A DNA stretch of 21,796 nucleotides from a virus: positions 1-21,796 of the IMG/VR virus record IMGVR_UViG_3300036944_000510. One strand, written 5' to 3'. The notes beneath the pieces are model-generated. The model was not told the DNA's origin and did no database searches. It saw only the letters and a program-made list of their open reading frames with translations. This document shows positions 12,293-19,951 of this stretch, in pieces (the first letter of the stretch is position 1; the number at the start of each line of letters is the position of its first letter). Made by a program: the position numbers and the translations under genes.

Positions 12293-13363
12293 ATGTTTTT
12301 TACTCGTGAAACACTGGCGGCTAACCGCAACGTTCAAGGCCACTGGGAAGATCTTTGGGCTACACGTAACATTGTTAGCGCCAATATGCAGTCAATGATC
12401 ACTGCAAACCGAGCTCACATGACACCGGAAATGATTGCCGCTAACGCTGCAACTGGTTTCGCTCGTGAGTTCTGGCAAGAGGTTGACCGCATGGTTGTTC
12501 AATCTCGTGAAGAAACCATTGGTATGGAAATGCTGATTGATCTTCTTGCCATCCAAACCACACTACCAATCGGTAAAACTGCCAAACTATACAATATTGT
12601 TGGCGACATTGCGGATGATGTTTCAATCACAATCGATGGTCAGGCTCCATTTAGCTTTGATCACACAGATTATGATTCTGACGGTGACCCGATTCCTGTT
12701 TTCCTAGCAGGTTTTGGTGTTAACTGGCGTCATGCTGCTGGCCTAAGCTCTGTAGGTCTTGATTTAGTTCTAGACTCTCAAGCTGCGAAGATGAAGATCT
12801 ACAATGAAAAGCTAGTCAGCTATGCGCTTGATGGTGCCGCTGGCGTCAGAGTGGATAGCAAAACTGGTCAAGGTGCGCGAAACCACCGAAATACCAAGAA
12901 AATCAATCTTGGCGCTTCTGGTTCGAATATCGACCTCACCAGTGCTACACCTTCTGAGTTGCTAAATTTCTTCACTAAAGGTGCATTCTTCACTAACGCC
13001 ATCGACAACTATGTAACAGTTTACGATGTTGTTTGGGTGTCTCCGCAAATCAAAGCAAACCTTGGCACTGATTACGTGGTTAATGGTGTTGTGAAAGGCA
13101 CTATCGAGAAAGAGCTGATTGCTCGCGGTAAGGTTCGTGAGTTCCGAGAAACGTACGCCATGACAGGTAATGAATTCTTGGGTTACGAGCGTAAGCAATC
13201 AACGATTACACCTCTTGTCGGTATGACAACTGGTATTACCCCGTTACCTCGTCCAATGCCTAACAGCAACTATAACTTCCAGATCATGGGTGCTATGGGT
13301 ATGCAGGTTAAGAAGGACAAGGACGGTCGTTCTGGTGTCGTTTACGGCGCGAACATGGGCTAA
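12293..13363 (+). CDS. Major capsid protein
   Basis: A 356-residue protein from ATG 12293, with AGGAGA at 12281-12286. It follows the scaffold and decoration genes and has the size, composition and layout of an HK97-fold capsid protein. There is an N-terminal helical arm (W-E-D-L-W-A-T-R-N), a P-F-S-F-D-H-T-D-Y-D loop where an E-loop would be, and C-terminal strands with G-Y-E-R-K-Q-S-T-I and a G/M-rich end (M-G-A-M-G-M-Q-V). I link it to the capsid group found with DUF1073 portals (DUF6260-like), from memory. It forms the icosahedral shell. Codon use and spacing suggest strong expression. Confidence 0.85.
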   Translation: MFFTRETLAANRNVQGHWEDLWATRNIVSANMQSMITANRAHMTPEMIAANAATGFAREFWQEVDRMVVQSREETIGMEMLIDLLAIQTTLPIGKTAKLYNIVGDIADDVSITIDGQAPFSFDHTDYDSDGDPIPVFLAGFGVNWRHAAGLSSVGLDLVLDSQAAKMKIYNEKLVSYALDGAAGVRVDSKTGQGARNHRNTKKINLGASGSNIDLTSATPSELLNFFTKGAFFTNAIDNYVTVYDVVWVSPQIKANLGTDYVVNGVVKGTIEKELIARGKVREFRETYAMTGNEFLGYERKQSTITPLVGMTTGITPLPRPMPNSNYNFQIMGAMGMQVKKDKDGRSGVVYGANMG

Positions 13364-13373
13364 GGAGTAACAC

Positions 13374-13778
13374 ATGAAATATATCGTTGAAATCCCTTGG
13401 CATGGCGTAAAAAAAGGCGCAATCGTTGAGCTTAAAGAGCTTCACCCTTCACTAAAGGCAAATGTTAGACCATACATTGAAGTTGAAAGTGATGGTGATG
13501 AAAACGAGCTGAAATTGCAAGTTGGTGCAATTCTGCAAGAAGCTCGAGATGGTGCAGCGCTGATTATTAGTGATGCTGAAAGCAAAGCTAGAGAAATCAT
13601 CGCAGATGCTGAGGCAAAAGCCGGAGCTTTGGTTCCTGCCACACCAGAAGCAACGTCTGTAAAGACAACTATCAATCTGGAAGACAAAGACCAAGTTAAA
13701 GCAAAACTCAAAGAACTGAATATTGAGTTTGACGGTCGCTCTAGTCTTGAAGATCTAGTTGCGTTACTTCCTGCTTAA
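13374..13778 (+). CDS. Coiled-coil protein with a HeH/LEM-like C-terminal domain, head region
   Basis: A 134-residue protein from ATG 13374, with GGAG upstream. The first 35 residues resemble short β-strand head-associated domains. The middle (A-R-D-G-A-A-L-I-I-S-D-A-E-S-K-A and E-I-I-A-D-A-E-A-K-A-G) is an Ala/Glu coiled coil. The end (V-K-A-K-L-K-E-L-N-I-E-F-D with L-E-D-L-V-A-L-L) resembles the helix-extension-helix (HeH/LEM) domains often encoded just after phage capsid genes. Such proteins are thought to help head completion; here that is inference from position. The gene is closed by a strong terminator. Confidence 0.6.
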   Translation: MKYIVEIPWHGVKKGAIVELKELHPSLKANVRPYIEVESDGDENELKLQVGAILQEARDGAALIISDAESKAREIIADAEAKAGALVPATPEATSVKTTINLEDKDQVKAKLKELNIEFDGRSSLEDLVALLPA

Positions 13779-13800
13779 TCAGACATTAAGTAAAACAATA

Positions 13801-13825
13801 AAGCCTCACTTCGGTGGGGCTTTTT
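13801..13825 (+). terminator. Intrinsic terminator after the head genes
   Basis: AAGCCTCAC (13801-13809) pairs with GTGGGGCTT (13814-13822) around a TTCG tetraloop, with one G-U pair, followed by a T tract. A strong hairpin in the middle of the late operon. It would reduce connector and tail expression relative to capsid unless Q-modified polymerase reads through. Confidence 0.88.
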
Positions 13826-13838
13826 CTTTGAGGTCATC

Positions 13839-14234
13839 ATGATCACATCAGAACAAGCAAAGCAATATTTACAGTCACAGGGAATTGATGCCGGTACCAC
13901 ACCAGATTTCATTGTCATTGGTTGGGTAGAGTTGGCTAACTCAGTGAATGATTGTCTAGATGCAAATTATTCTGCAAATACCGCTTTGCTTATTCAGTGT
14001 TATTTAATCTCGCTAATGGCTTACGCCCAATCGGACAAGATGTTATCAAGTCAAACGGCTCCGTCCGGTGCGGCTCGCTCATTCAAATACAAAAACTTTG
14101 CCGATCGATGGAAAGCGCAGTTGAACCTATTGCGTGGACTAGACAAAAGTGGATGCACTACTGATTTGATACCACCAGACCCAACGCAAAATTCATTTGC
14201 AGGGATATGGCTAGGTAAGGGTGGGTGCTTATGA
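13839..14234 (+). CDS. Putative head-tail connector protein
   Basis: A 131-residue protein from ATG 13839, with GAGGT upstream. Largely helical: M-I-T-S-E-Q-A-K-Q-Y-L, then C-L-D-A-N-Y-S-A, then I-S-L-M-A-Y-A-Q-S, and a conserved-looking F-K-Y-K-N-F-A-D-R-W-K-A-Q-L. It fits the connector/adaptor proteins (gp6-like, DUF7370-like) encoded directly after the capsid region, which attach to the portal. Its stop overlaps the next ATG (14231) in ATGA. Family uncertain. Confidence 0.58.
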   Translation: MITSEQAKQYLQSQGIDAGTTPDFIVIGWVELANSVNDCLDANYSANTALLIQCYLISLMAYAQSDKMLSSQTAPSGAARSFKYKNFADRWKAQLNLLRGLDKSGCTTDLIPPDPTQNSFAGIWLGKGGCL

Positions 14235-14551
14235 GTGCTACTGCTAACTGGTCATACACCAACACAGCAACAGTAAAACCATTTATCGGTATTGACCAAT
14301 GGTCAGGTGAAACGACCTATGGTGAAGAGTTTGAGATTGCTTGCACATGGACTGCTAAGTCTGAACAGATGCGAGACGATAAAGGGAAAGAATTCATATC
14401 AAACTATGAAATCTTCACCGAAAACGCTGCGCCTAAATATCTCGATCTCATCCAGTTAAATGGTCATTCCGAATGGCAAGAAATACGGTCCCGTACTGAA
14501 TGGGATATGAGTTTTTTCTCAGAAGAACCTGATTACAAATTGGTGACATGA
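14231..14551 (+). CDS. Putative head closure or minor head-tail protein
   Basis: A 106-residue protein from ATG 14231, coupled to the connector by ATGA; an upstream GTG at 14225 is less likely. β-rich (Y-T-N-T-A-T-V-K-P-F-I-G; E-F-E-I-A-C-T-W-T-A-K), with Trp-rich segments. The position is that of the head-closure (stopper) protein. I recognise no specific family. Confidence 0.52.
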   Translation: MSATANWSYTNTATVKPFIGIDQWSGETTYGEEFEIACTWTAKSEQMRDDKGKEFISNYEIFTENAAPKYLDLIQLNGHSEWQEIRSRTEWDMSFFSEEPDYKLVT

Positions 14552-14880
14552 TGCATAACCCAAAGCCAGAAAACGCAATAAAACCGAAACCACCCGGAGC
14601 TGAATATCCAAGCAAGGCTAAGCAAGCTCTGATTAAAGCGCTTGATTTGCTTCTCGATGAATATGATGAAGATCCGCGCAATCCAGTGATTAAAGAACTG
14701 CAACAGCTTGTCAATGCACAAGATGATATCCCTTCTGGAGAGGTTGAACTCACTGCCGTTCTTTCTCCGGGTGGAGCATACAAAGTTCACGATCAGCATG
14801 GACGCCCAGTAAAAGGGGTTAAATCTGTCGCAGTATTTCCAGATCAAAGCGGGCAATCGGTGTTTCAAATTAATTTGTAG
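14548..14880 (+). CDS. Small protein of the connector region, unknown function
   Basis: A 110-residue protein from ATG 14548, coupled by ATGA to the previous gene. The N-terminus is proline- and lysine-rich (K-P-E-N-A-I-K-P-K-P-P-G), followed by an acidic helix (L-L-L-D-E-Y-D-E-D-P), and a C-terminal half resembling a small β-domain (G-P/S-rich with Y-K-V-H-D-Q-H-G-R-P). Not recognised. The coupling argues that it is a real virion or assembly gene. A second ATG lies at 14551. Confidence 0.5.
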   Translation: MMHNPKPENAIKPKPPGAEYPSKAKQALIKALDLLLDEYDEDPRNPVIKELQQLVNAQDDIPSGEVELTAVLSPGGAYKVHDQHGRPVKGVKSVAVFPDQSGQSVFQINL

Positions 14881-14899
14881 CGTACAGCGGTCGTAGATT

Positions 14900-15361
14900 A
14901 TGACGGTTAAAGGAATAGAAAAAGTTAAAGCTGGTTTTGATCGCATTGTTGGAACCATCGAGGAAACTCGTACAGAAGCAGCTATATACGCAATTCTTAG
15001 CGAAGGTGGCGCGATTGCTCAAACGATGGTGCCAGTCGATACAAGTACGTTGATTAACAGTCAGTACGCGCCTCAGTTCGAAAATAGAGCTGGGGGAATG
15101 ACGGGGTATATCGGTTACACAGCCAAATACGCAGGCGCAGTGCATGAAATGCCCGGAAAGCTTAAGGGAATGCCAAGAGCGCATTTCGGCAAAACAGGGA
15201 ATCAATCTGCATTTGGTCCTCAGCAAGTAGTTGAGTTTGGTGGTGGGTCTCTTACTGGCAATTACTGGGATCCAGATGCTGAACCTCAATGGTTGACTAA
15301 AGGGTTTAACGAGTTGCAGCCAAAAATACCATCAATATTAGAGAGGATGTACCGTGTCTGA
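14900..15361 (+). CDS. Neck/tail completion protein, HK97 gp10-like
   Basis: A 153-residue protein from ATG 14900. The pattern A-Q-T-M-V-P-V-D-T-S-T-L-I-N-S (residues about 40-54) followed by G-Y-I-G-Y-T-A-K-Y-A-G-A-V-H-E-M (about 70-85) is the hallmark of the HK97 gp10/lambda Z-like family: V-P-V-D-T-G-x-L followed by a Y-A-x-x-V-H/E-x-G segment. These proteins complete the head-proximal end of siphophage tails. Its stop overlaps the next start at 15354. Confidence 0.75.
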   Translation: MTVKGIEKVKAGFDRIVGTIEETRTEAAIYAILSEGGAIAQTMVPVDTSTLINSQYAPQFENRAGGMTGYIGYTAKYAGAVHEMPGKLKGMPRAHFGKTGNQSAFGPQQVVEFGGGSLTGNYWDPDAEPQWLTKGFNELQPKIPSILERMYRV

Positions 15362-15716
15362 GCAATTAAAAGCGTGGATTGAATCTCTATTAGACAGCAA
15401 GTATCAGTACAGCATGGGCGCTTGGGTTGATAACGAGACCATTCAGTACATCTGTGCCATTTATCACATGGGCGGTGCTCCTGTTGACGTTGATACCCGC
15501 CGTCCTAGATTCAGAATCTTACTCGTGGGTCCTGAAAATGGTCGTCAATATGCTGCCACTCTTCTATCTGACATCGAATTACTTATGCAAGAGTCAATCG
15601 ATGGCACCGTTCCTTGTGGTGCTGCTGCAATACGAGCAATGACGGAGCCTTCCGGCGTTGGTTACACAGAAGAAAACAGGCCGTTTGTGTCTGTTGATTT
15701 TCAACTTACTTACTAG
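15354..15716 (+). CDS. Tail terminator-like minor protein
   Basis: A 120-residue protein starting at GTG 15354, overlapping the gp10-like gene by 8 bases, with an AGAGGA site at 15342-15347. α/β composition (F-R-I-L-L-V-G-P-E-N-G; L-L-S-D-I-E-L-L-M-Q) and a β-rich end (P-F-V-S-V-D-F-Q-L-T-Y). The length, the position between the gp10-like gene and the tail tube, and the fold-like pattern suit a tail terminator (lambda U-like), which caps the growing tube. No direct motif match, so the name rests mainly on position. Confidence 0.58.
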   Translation: MSEQLKAWIESLLDSKYQYSMGAWVDNETIQYICAIYHMGGAPVDVDTRRPRFRILLVGPENGRQYAATLLSDIELLMQESIDGTVPCGAAAIRAMTEPSGVGYTEENRPFVSVDFQLTY

Positions 15717-15726
15717 GAATCATTAG

Positions 15727-16464
15727 ATGAATTGTAATAAAACAAAATACGTCGGTCGTGATGTCGTGCTCGAATATGCGATTGGCTGTGGTGATACGTT
15801 ACCAGCATCGGCGGACTGGAAGGTTTTTGGCTCACTACGAACCAAAGAGTTTAACCTGTCTTGGGATACAACAGATGGCACTGACGCTGACTCTATTGGC
15901 GCACTGCGTGAGAACTTAGCAACATTCCAGAGTTTGTCTATTTCTGGTGATGGTGTGTGTAAGGCTAGCGGTGCTGGTGCTCAAAACCTTATCGACTTAA
16001 CTAAGCATGTTGCAAACCCTGTAGCGACAGATGGTCAACCTAAAGCTTGGCTACGTATGACGTTCCCAGATCTTACGTTTACAGCATTAATGCTTATTTC
16101 AAATATGAGTCGTTCAGCGCCATACGATAACGTTGTTACTTACAGTATGGAATCATCAGCTACCGCTTCTGACTTTGGTTTGATTGTTGAAGATACACCT
16201 GATGCAGATGCAGCTGATGTTGTTTCTGTAACAGCTTATCCTGACACGTTAACCATGGCAGCAAACGATACTCGTCAGCTAGCTGTAGCGGTTGAGCCTA
16301 CTGATGCACCTCAAGGTGTGACTTATGAAAGTGATGACGTGAATGTTGCAACCGTTACTCAAAACGGTGTTGTTACCGCAATTGCGACAGGTAGCGCAGT
16401 GATTACCATCAAGTCAACATCGAACACCGCGATCACAGATACAGTTGCTGTAACAGTATCTTAA
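15727..16464 (+). CDS. Major tail (tube) protein with a C-terminal Ig-like BIG2 domain
   Basis: A 245-residue protein from ATG 15727. Residues 1-155 form the tube subunit, with strands such as D-W-K-V-F-G-S-L-R-T-K-E-F-N and W-L-R-M-T-F-P-D-L-T-F. Residues about 163-245 form a bacterial Ig-like (BIG2) domain: V-V-S-V-T-A-Y-P-D-T-L-T-M-A, D-D-V-N-V-A-T-V-T-Q-N-G-V-V-T-A, then G-S-A-V-I-T-I-K-S-T. In lambda V and other tube proteins such a domain decorates the tube surface and may help weak binding to cells. The linker A-D-A-A-D is short. It is followed by two overlapping hairpins before the next gene. Confidence 0.82.
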   Translation: MNCNKTKYVGRDVVLEYAIGCGDTLPASADWKVFGSLRTKEFNLSWDTTDGTDADSIGALRENLATFQSLSISGDGVCKASGAGAQNLIDLTKHVANPVATDGQPKAWLRMTFPDLTFTALMLISNMSRSAPYDNVVTYSMESSATASDFGLIVEDTPDADAADVVSVTAYPDTLTMAANDTRQLAVAVEPTDAPQGVTYESDDVNVATVTQNGVVTAIATGSAVITIKSTSNTAITDTVAVTVS

Positions 16465-16472
16465 AACCAGCA

Positions 16473-16526
16473 GGAACTCTAAGGGTGAAGATTTTATCTT
16501 TAGAGTTCCAAGTTAACTTCTCTTGG
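16473..16526 (+). promoter_or_regulatory. Two overlapping RNA hairpins before the tail-chaperone gene
   Basis: GGAACTCTAA (16473-16482) and TTAGAGTTCC (16500-16509) form a perfect 10-base inverted repeat that can lengthen inward with G-U pairs. CCAAG (16508-16512) can pair with CTTGG (16522-16526), which contains the start of the GGTGA ribosome site before ATG 16533. The two structures share bases 16508-16509 and cannot both be complete. They may tune translation of the chaperone; no T tract follows, so a terminator is unlikely. Confidence 0.5.
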
Positions 16527-16532
16527 TGAATT

Positions 16533-17138
16533 ATGATACTGACGGATATTGGTGAAATAGGTGTTCATTACAAAGGTAACACTTATATTCTTAGGCCATC
16601 TCTCTATGCAATGACTCAGATAGGCGATAAAAAAGAGATACTTCTTTCTTACGCTATCGTAATGAGTGAATTTACCGACAAGAAGTCAAAATGGCGTCAG
16701 TTTAATGAGGCGTTAGCGGTTATTAATTCATGCAGCGAAGTTGATCTGTCGGAAGTGTTTGGATACTTAAATGAAAAGCGTAAGTACGTAAAGAAAGCTG
16801 CCAATTACACTGACGTAATCGCCATTGCTAGATCATTGCTAAAACACGGCATAACTGGAGCGCAAGAGCCTCTAAAAAACAAAGAACCAGACCAAAGTAC
16901 ATACACAAATGAATTTAAGGCAAGTGAGCATGTTTCCTTGGCTATGGCACATCTTGGCGTCACAGAAAAAGAAGCTTGGAACATGACGATGACGAGCCTA
17001 GTTGGCGCTATGCGAGCTAAGTTCCCAGAACCTGAAAGCAACGAACCCGGTTCAAAAGCACCAACGAAAGAACAGCACGAAGCAACAATGGAATGGTTTG
17101 AAAAAATTCAGCGTAAGCGCGGTCAGAAATTGCATTGA
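16533..17138 (+). CDS. Tail assembly chaperone-like protein (DUF6246-like)
   Basis: A 201-residue protein from ATG 16533. It starts D-I-G-E-I-G-V-H-Y with Y-I-L-R-P-S-L-Y-A-M-T-Q-I-G, then V-I-A-I-A-R-S-L-L-K-H-G-I-T-G, then Y-T-N-E-F-K-A-S-E-H, and G-V-T-E-K-E-A-W-N-M-T-M. This is the pattern I remember for DUF6246 proteins, found between tail tube and tape measure and considered the counterpart of lambda G. Chaperones here bind the tape measure and recruit tube subunits. I found no second overlapping frame or clear slippery site for a G/GT-type frameshift product, so it appears as a single protein. Confidence 0.72.
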   Translation: MILTDIGEIGVHYKGNTYILRPSLYAMTQIGDKKEILLSYAIVMSEFTDKKSKWRQFNEALAVINSCSEVDLSEVFGYLNEKRKYVKKAANYTDVIAIARSLLKHGITGAQEPLKNKEPDQSTYTNEFKASEHVSLAMAHLGVTEKEAWNMTMTSLVGAMRAKFPEPESNEPGSKAPTKEQHEATMEWFEKIQRKRGQKLH

Positions 17139-17183
17139 TATAATTGAACAAAAATTAGCCTTAGTCTTTATGGTTATAAAAAT

Positions 17184-17194
17184 TGCTATATATT
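17184..17194 (+). promoter_or_regulatory. Possible extended -10 promoter of the lipoprotein gene
   Basis: TGC at 17184-17186 (TTGC context) is followed by TATATATT (17187-17194), an extended -10 element in a very AT-rich gap of 93 bases. The -35 region (around 17161-17169) is poor. It would allow lipoprotein expression independent of Q. Confidence 0.35.
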
Positions 17195-17231
17195 GAAGCT
17201 AATAATTAATGATATATGCAAGGACCAATGT

Positions 17232-17657
17232 ATGAAAAAAATTAAAATCACTGCTTTGTTGTTTTCAGTAGCTCTTGCAGGGTGTGGAACATCACCAACA
17301 TCTATAAGCAATGCTAAATTAGTTCCAGTAGATCAAGTTTTAAATAAAAATATATTAAATAAAGATTCGACTAAAAACGTAGAGATCATTGTATCAAGGG
17401 ATAGTGGTGGCTTTGTCGGTCAAGGCAACTCTTACCGAGTTTATATCGATGGTAGGGCAGTTGCAGACTTAGATCGTGGTGAATATTTTATCGCTTATTT
17501 ACCACAAGGAAGGCATATATTAAGTGTAGAGTCCGTTGGTTTCTTTAATGATGTAATGAAAGAAATTGAAGTAAACGCCTTTGATGGTGATAAGTTAAAG
17601 TTTCGGTTAGGCGCAGATCACTCTGGAGATTATTTTATCTACCCAACCGTTTTTTAG
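17232..17657 (+). CDS. Lipoprotein, moron-like, inserted between tail chaperone and tape measure
   Basis: A 141-residue protein from ATG 17232, with AAGGA at 17220-17224. It starts M-K-K-I-K-I-T-A-L-L-F-S-V-A-L-A-G-C, a clean lipoprotein signal with lipobox A-L-A-G-C. The mature part has Y-R-V-Y-I-D-G-R-A-V-A-D-L and G-E-Y-F-I-A-Y-L-P-Q-G-R-H-I-L-S-V, resembling PEGA/DUF2846-type β-domains of outer-membrane lipoproteins. It is more AT-rich than its neighbours, sits in a long gap, and has its own terminator at 17676. It is not a tail protein by sequence. It is likely a moron expressed from the prophage, for example changing the cell surface or excluding superinfecting phages; that role is inference. 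Confidence 0.78.
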   Translation: MKKIKITALLFSVALAGCGTSPTSISNAKLVPVDQVLNKNILNKDSTKNVEIIVSRDSGGFVGQGNSYRVYIDGRAVADLDRGEYFIAYLPQGRHILSVESVGFFNDVMKEIEVNAFDGDKLKFRLGADHSGDYFIYPTVF

Positions 17658-17675
17658 TTTTATTAACGTTAACAG

Positions 17676-17697
17676 CCCCGCAAATGCGGGGTTTTTT
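17676..17697 (+). terminator. Intrinsic terminator after the lipoprotein gene
   Basis: CCCCGC (17676-17681) pairs with GCGGGG (17686-17691) around an AAAT loop (the A/T pair at the base of the loop may close), followed by six T's. It closes the lipoprotein unit 18 bases before the tape-measure start. Confidence 0.9.
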
Positions 17698-17714
17698 ATT
17701 ATCTGGAGTAAGGC

Positions 17715-19949
17715 ATGGCTATTGATGCTGGTACCGTCTATTACACTGTTGATGCAAACACGCAAAAGGCCATTGATTCTGCTAGTGAGATTAAAACGTC
17801 ATTAGAACAGATGCAAACGGCTATGGCTAAAACAGATTTACAAACCAAGCAGTATGTAAAAACGCTTACAGATGCAGGTAATAGTATTTCCAAGGCTGGA
17901 GTTGTCCTAGATGAGTTCGGCAACATAAATACCCAAGCTACAGCCAAGATGCAAAAGCTAATGGCTATGTCTGATTCGTTAAATCAGAGACATATTCAAC
18001 TTTCTAAAACAGCGACAGGTGTAAGAACTGGAATTGCAGGGATAGGACGCAACGCAGGCCAAGCGGCGATTCAATTCCAACAACTTATTGGTCAGATCCA
18101 AGGTGGTCAAGATGCCATGCTGGCCTTGTCAGCTCAAAGTGCTGACTTAGGCTTTGTTCTTGGCGCTCCTCTGCTTGGTGCTGTAATTGGTATCGGCGCT
18201 TCTCTGGCCGGAATGCTGATCCCAAATCTATTTAAAACAACTAATGCACTTGAAGATGTAGAAAAAGCGACTGAGCGCGTAAAAGCCGCTATTACTCTTT
18301 CATCAGAGGGCATCACTGGTTATTCAGAACAAATGAAAGTTCTTGCTGGAGTATCACAATCTCTAGCGAGAGTTAAGTTAGCTAACTTAATAGCAGATCA
18401 AGCTAATGCTATGAAGATTGCTGCTGAATCTGTTGGTGATGAAATTACAGACGCACTAAGCAGACCTTTCAGTTCGTATGCTAGCAACATAAAAGATATT
18501 TTTGGCACAACATCAGCTTATGCCTATGAGGCAGCGGCTGAATTGCGTGGGGCGGCTAACGAATTAAGCTCTGGGATCACAACTGAAGGCATTGATAAAC
18601 TAGCTAAAGCGCTTGAAATGGCAATTGATGCTGGAATAAATAACACTGAAGCTGGTCGGTTAATGGTGTCTAACATGACTGATCTAATTGCGAAATATAA
18701 GCTTGGAGAGCTTACAATTCAGCAATTCAAAGAGCAGTTAGAAAAATCCGTAATCACATTTGACGATGTAGGCAAGGCTGCAGAAAAAGCGGCTAACAAT
18801 CAGAAGAAATGGGCTGACAATGCAGAAAGGCTATCTGTTAGAACGGAAGAGTTACGCTCTAAACAGCTTGAGCTTGAAAAAGCTATTGCCATCAAAAAAG
18901 CGACAGAAGAAGGGGCGACTCCAGAAACAATCAAGTCTATGGAAGCCTCTTACGACAAAGCAATTGCAAATGAGAAGGAGGCTGAATCAGAAAAAGCACT
19001 GGCCAAATCAAAAAGAGACAGGGCCGCGGCGGAAAGGGATTCCAAAAAAGCGTCAAAGGATTTCATCAAGAATTTTGGTGATGAAGATTTCTCAACAAAT
19101 GCGGATACCGAAGCAACTGGGTTTAGCCGAACCATAACGAGCACATACGACGAAGAAACCGCGCTTGAGAGGCTTGACCGAGAGCGCAACCTGATTCAGA
19201 TGTACCAAGAGCTTGAGATCGGCGACGCACAAGCACACGCCGATGCAATCAAAGCTATCGATCAGGAAATTGCTGACGAGAAGAAAAAGGCGCTAGATGA
19301 TCAAGTCAAAGAGCAGCGTAACGCGACAAACGCTCAGTTAAATATTTACAGCCAGTTGTTTAGCGGCATGCAGTCACTGACGTCAAACATGCTTGCCTCA
19401 ATGGACGAACAGTCAAGCGGTTACAAAGCCATGTTTGCTGTAAATAAGGCGTTCGCAGTTGCTCAGGCAATTGTGTCGGCTGAATTAGCGGCAGCTCAGG
19501 TTTTGGCTCACGACGCCGGGATTATGGGGATGAGCGCTGCGGCAACATCAAATGCAATCAGGGCTATGGGTTACGCCTCAGCTGGTGTTATCGCAGGTAC
19601 GGCGATTGCTGGTGGGCGCTTGTATGGCGGTGCAGTTCAAGCCAACGGCATGTACCGAATTAACGAGAACGGGGCGCCGGAAGTGTTCAACGCGGCGAAT
19701 GGACAGCAATACATGCTACCGAACACGCGTGGCGAGGTGGTGAGCAATAAGGACGCCTCTGGAAGTGGCAGCACCGTCATTCAGGTTAATATCTCAAGCG
19801 ACGGGTCAGTTTCCACGGACGGCGGGTCTATGATGGCACAATTCGGCAAAGAGATCGGCCAGTTCGTCGAGGCCAAGTTCAAGCAAATGCAATCACAGTC
19901 AATGCGCCAAGGTGGTGCTATCTGGCAGTATATGCAAAAAGGTAAATAA
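17715..19949 (+). CDS. Tail tape measure protein
   Basis: A 744-residue protein from ATG 17715, with GGAG and AAGG upstream. Typical tape-measure layout: a helical N-terminus, then G-Q-A-A-I-Q-F-Q-Q-L-I-G-Q-I-Q-G-G-Q (about 115-132) and a hydrophobic segment (F-V-L-G-A-P-L-L-G-A-V-I-G-I-G-A-S-L-A-G-M-L). A long coiled coil follows to about 560, then a second Ala-rich hydrophobic region, and a C-terminus with N-E-N-G-A-P-E-V-F-N-A-A-N-G. It sets tail length and passes into the cell at infection. By the usual rule of about 1.5 Å per residue it implies a tail of roughly 110 nm. Base composition rises sharply in the last third (35/60 GC in 19621-19680 against 21/60 in 18661-18720), suggesting mosaic origin. 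Confidence 0.9.
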   Translation: MAIDAGTVYYTVDANTQKAIDSASEIKTSLEQMQTAMAKTDLQTKQYVKTLTDAGNSISKAGVVLDEFGNINTQATAKMQKLMAMSDSLNQRHIQLSKTATGVRTGIAGIGRNAGQAAIQFQQLIGQIQGGQDAMLALSAQSADLGFVLGAPLLGAVIGIGASLAGMLIPNLFKTTNALEDVEKATERVKAAITLSSEGITGYSEQMKVLAGVSQSLARVKLANLIADQANAMKIAAESVGDEITDALSRPFSSYASNIKDIFGTTSAYAYEAAAELRGAANELSSGITTEGIDKLAKALEMAIDAGINNTEAGRLMVSNMTDLIAKYKLGELTIQQFKEQLEKSVITFDDVGKAAEKAANNQKKWADNAERLSVRTEELRSKQLELEKAIAIKKATEEGATPETIKSMEASYDKAIANEKEAESEKALAKSKRDRAAAERDSKKASKDFIKNFGDEDFSTNADTEATGFSRTITSTYDEETALERLDRERNLIQMYQELEIGDAQAHADAIKAIDQEIADEKKKALDDQVKEQRNATNAQLNIYSQLFSGMQSLTSNMLASMDEQSSGYKAMFAVNKAFAVAQAIVSAELAAAQVLAHDAGIMGMSAAATSNAIRAMGYASAGVIAGTAIAGGRLYGGAVQANGMYRINENGAPEVFNAANGQQYMLPNTRGEVVSNKDASGSGSTVIQVNISSDGSVSTDGGSMMAQFGKEIGQFVEAKFKQMQSQSMRQGGAIWQYMQKGK

Positions 19950-19951
19950 TT

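Noticed and set aside
14533-15289. Minus-strand frames of 141 and 139 residues in the connector region
   Set aside because: They oppose genes with recognised or coupled frames, and the products lack domain-like patterns or good start sites.
16533-17196. Programmed frameshift of the G/GT type in the tail chaperone gene
   Set aside because: A short frame exists at 17002-17196, but it has no clear slippery heptamer and lacks a T-like domain; the next gene is an unrelated lipoprotein.
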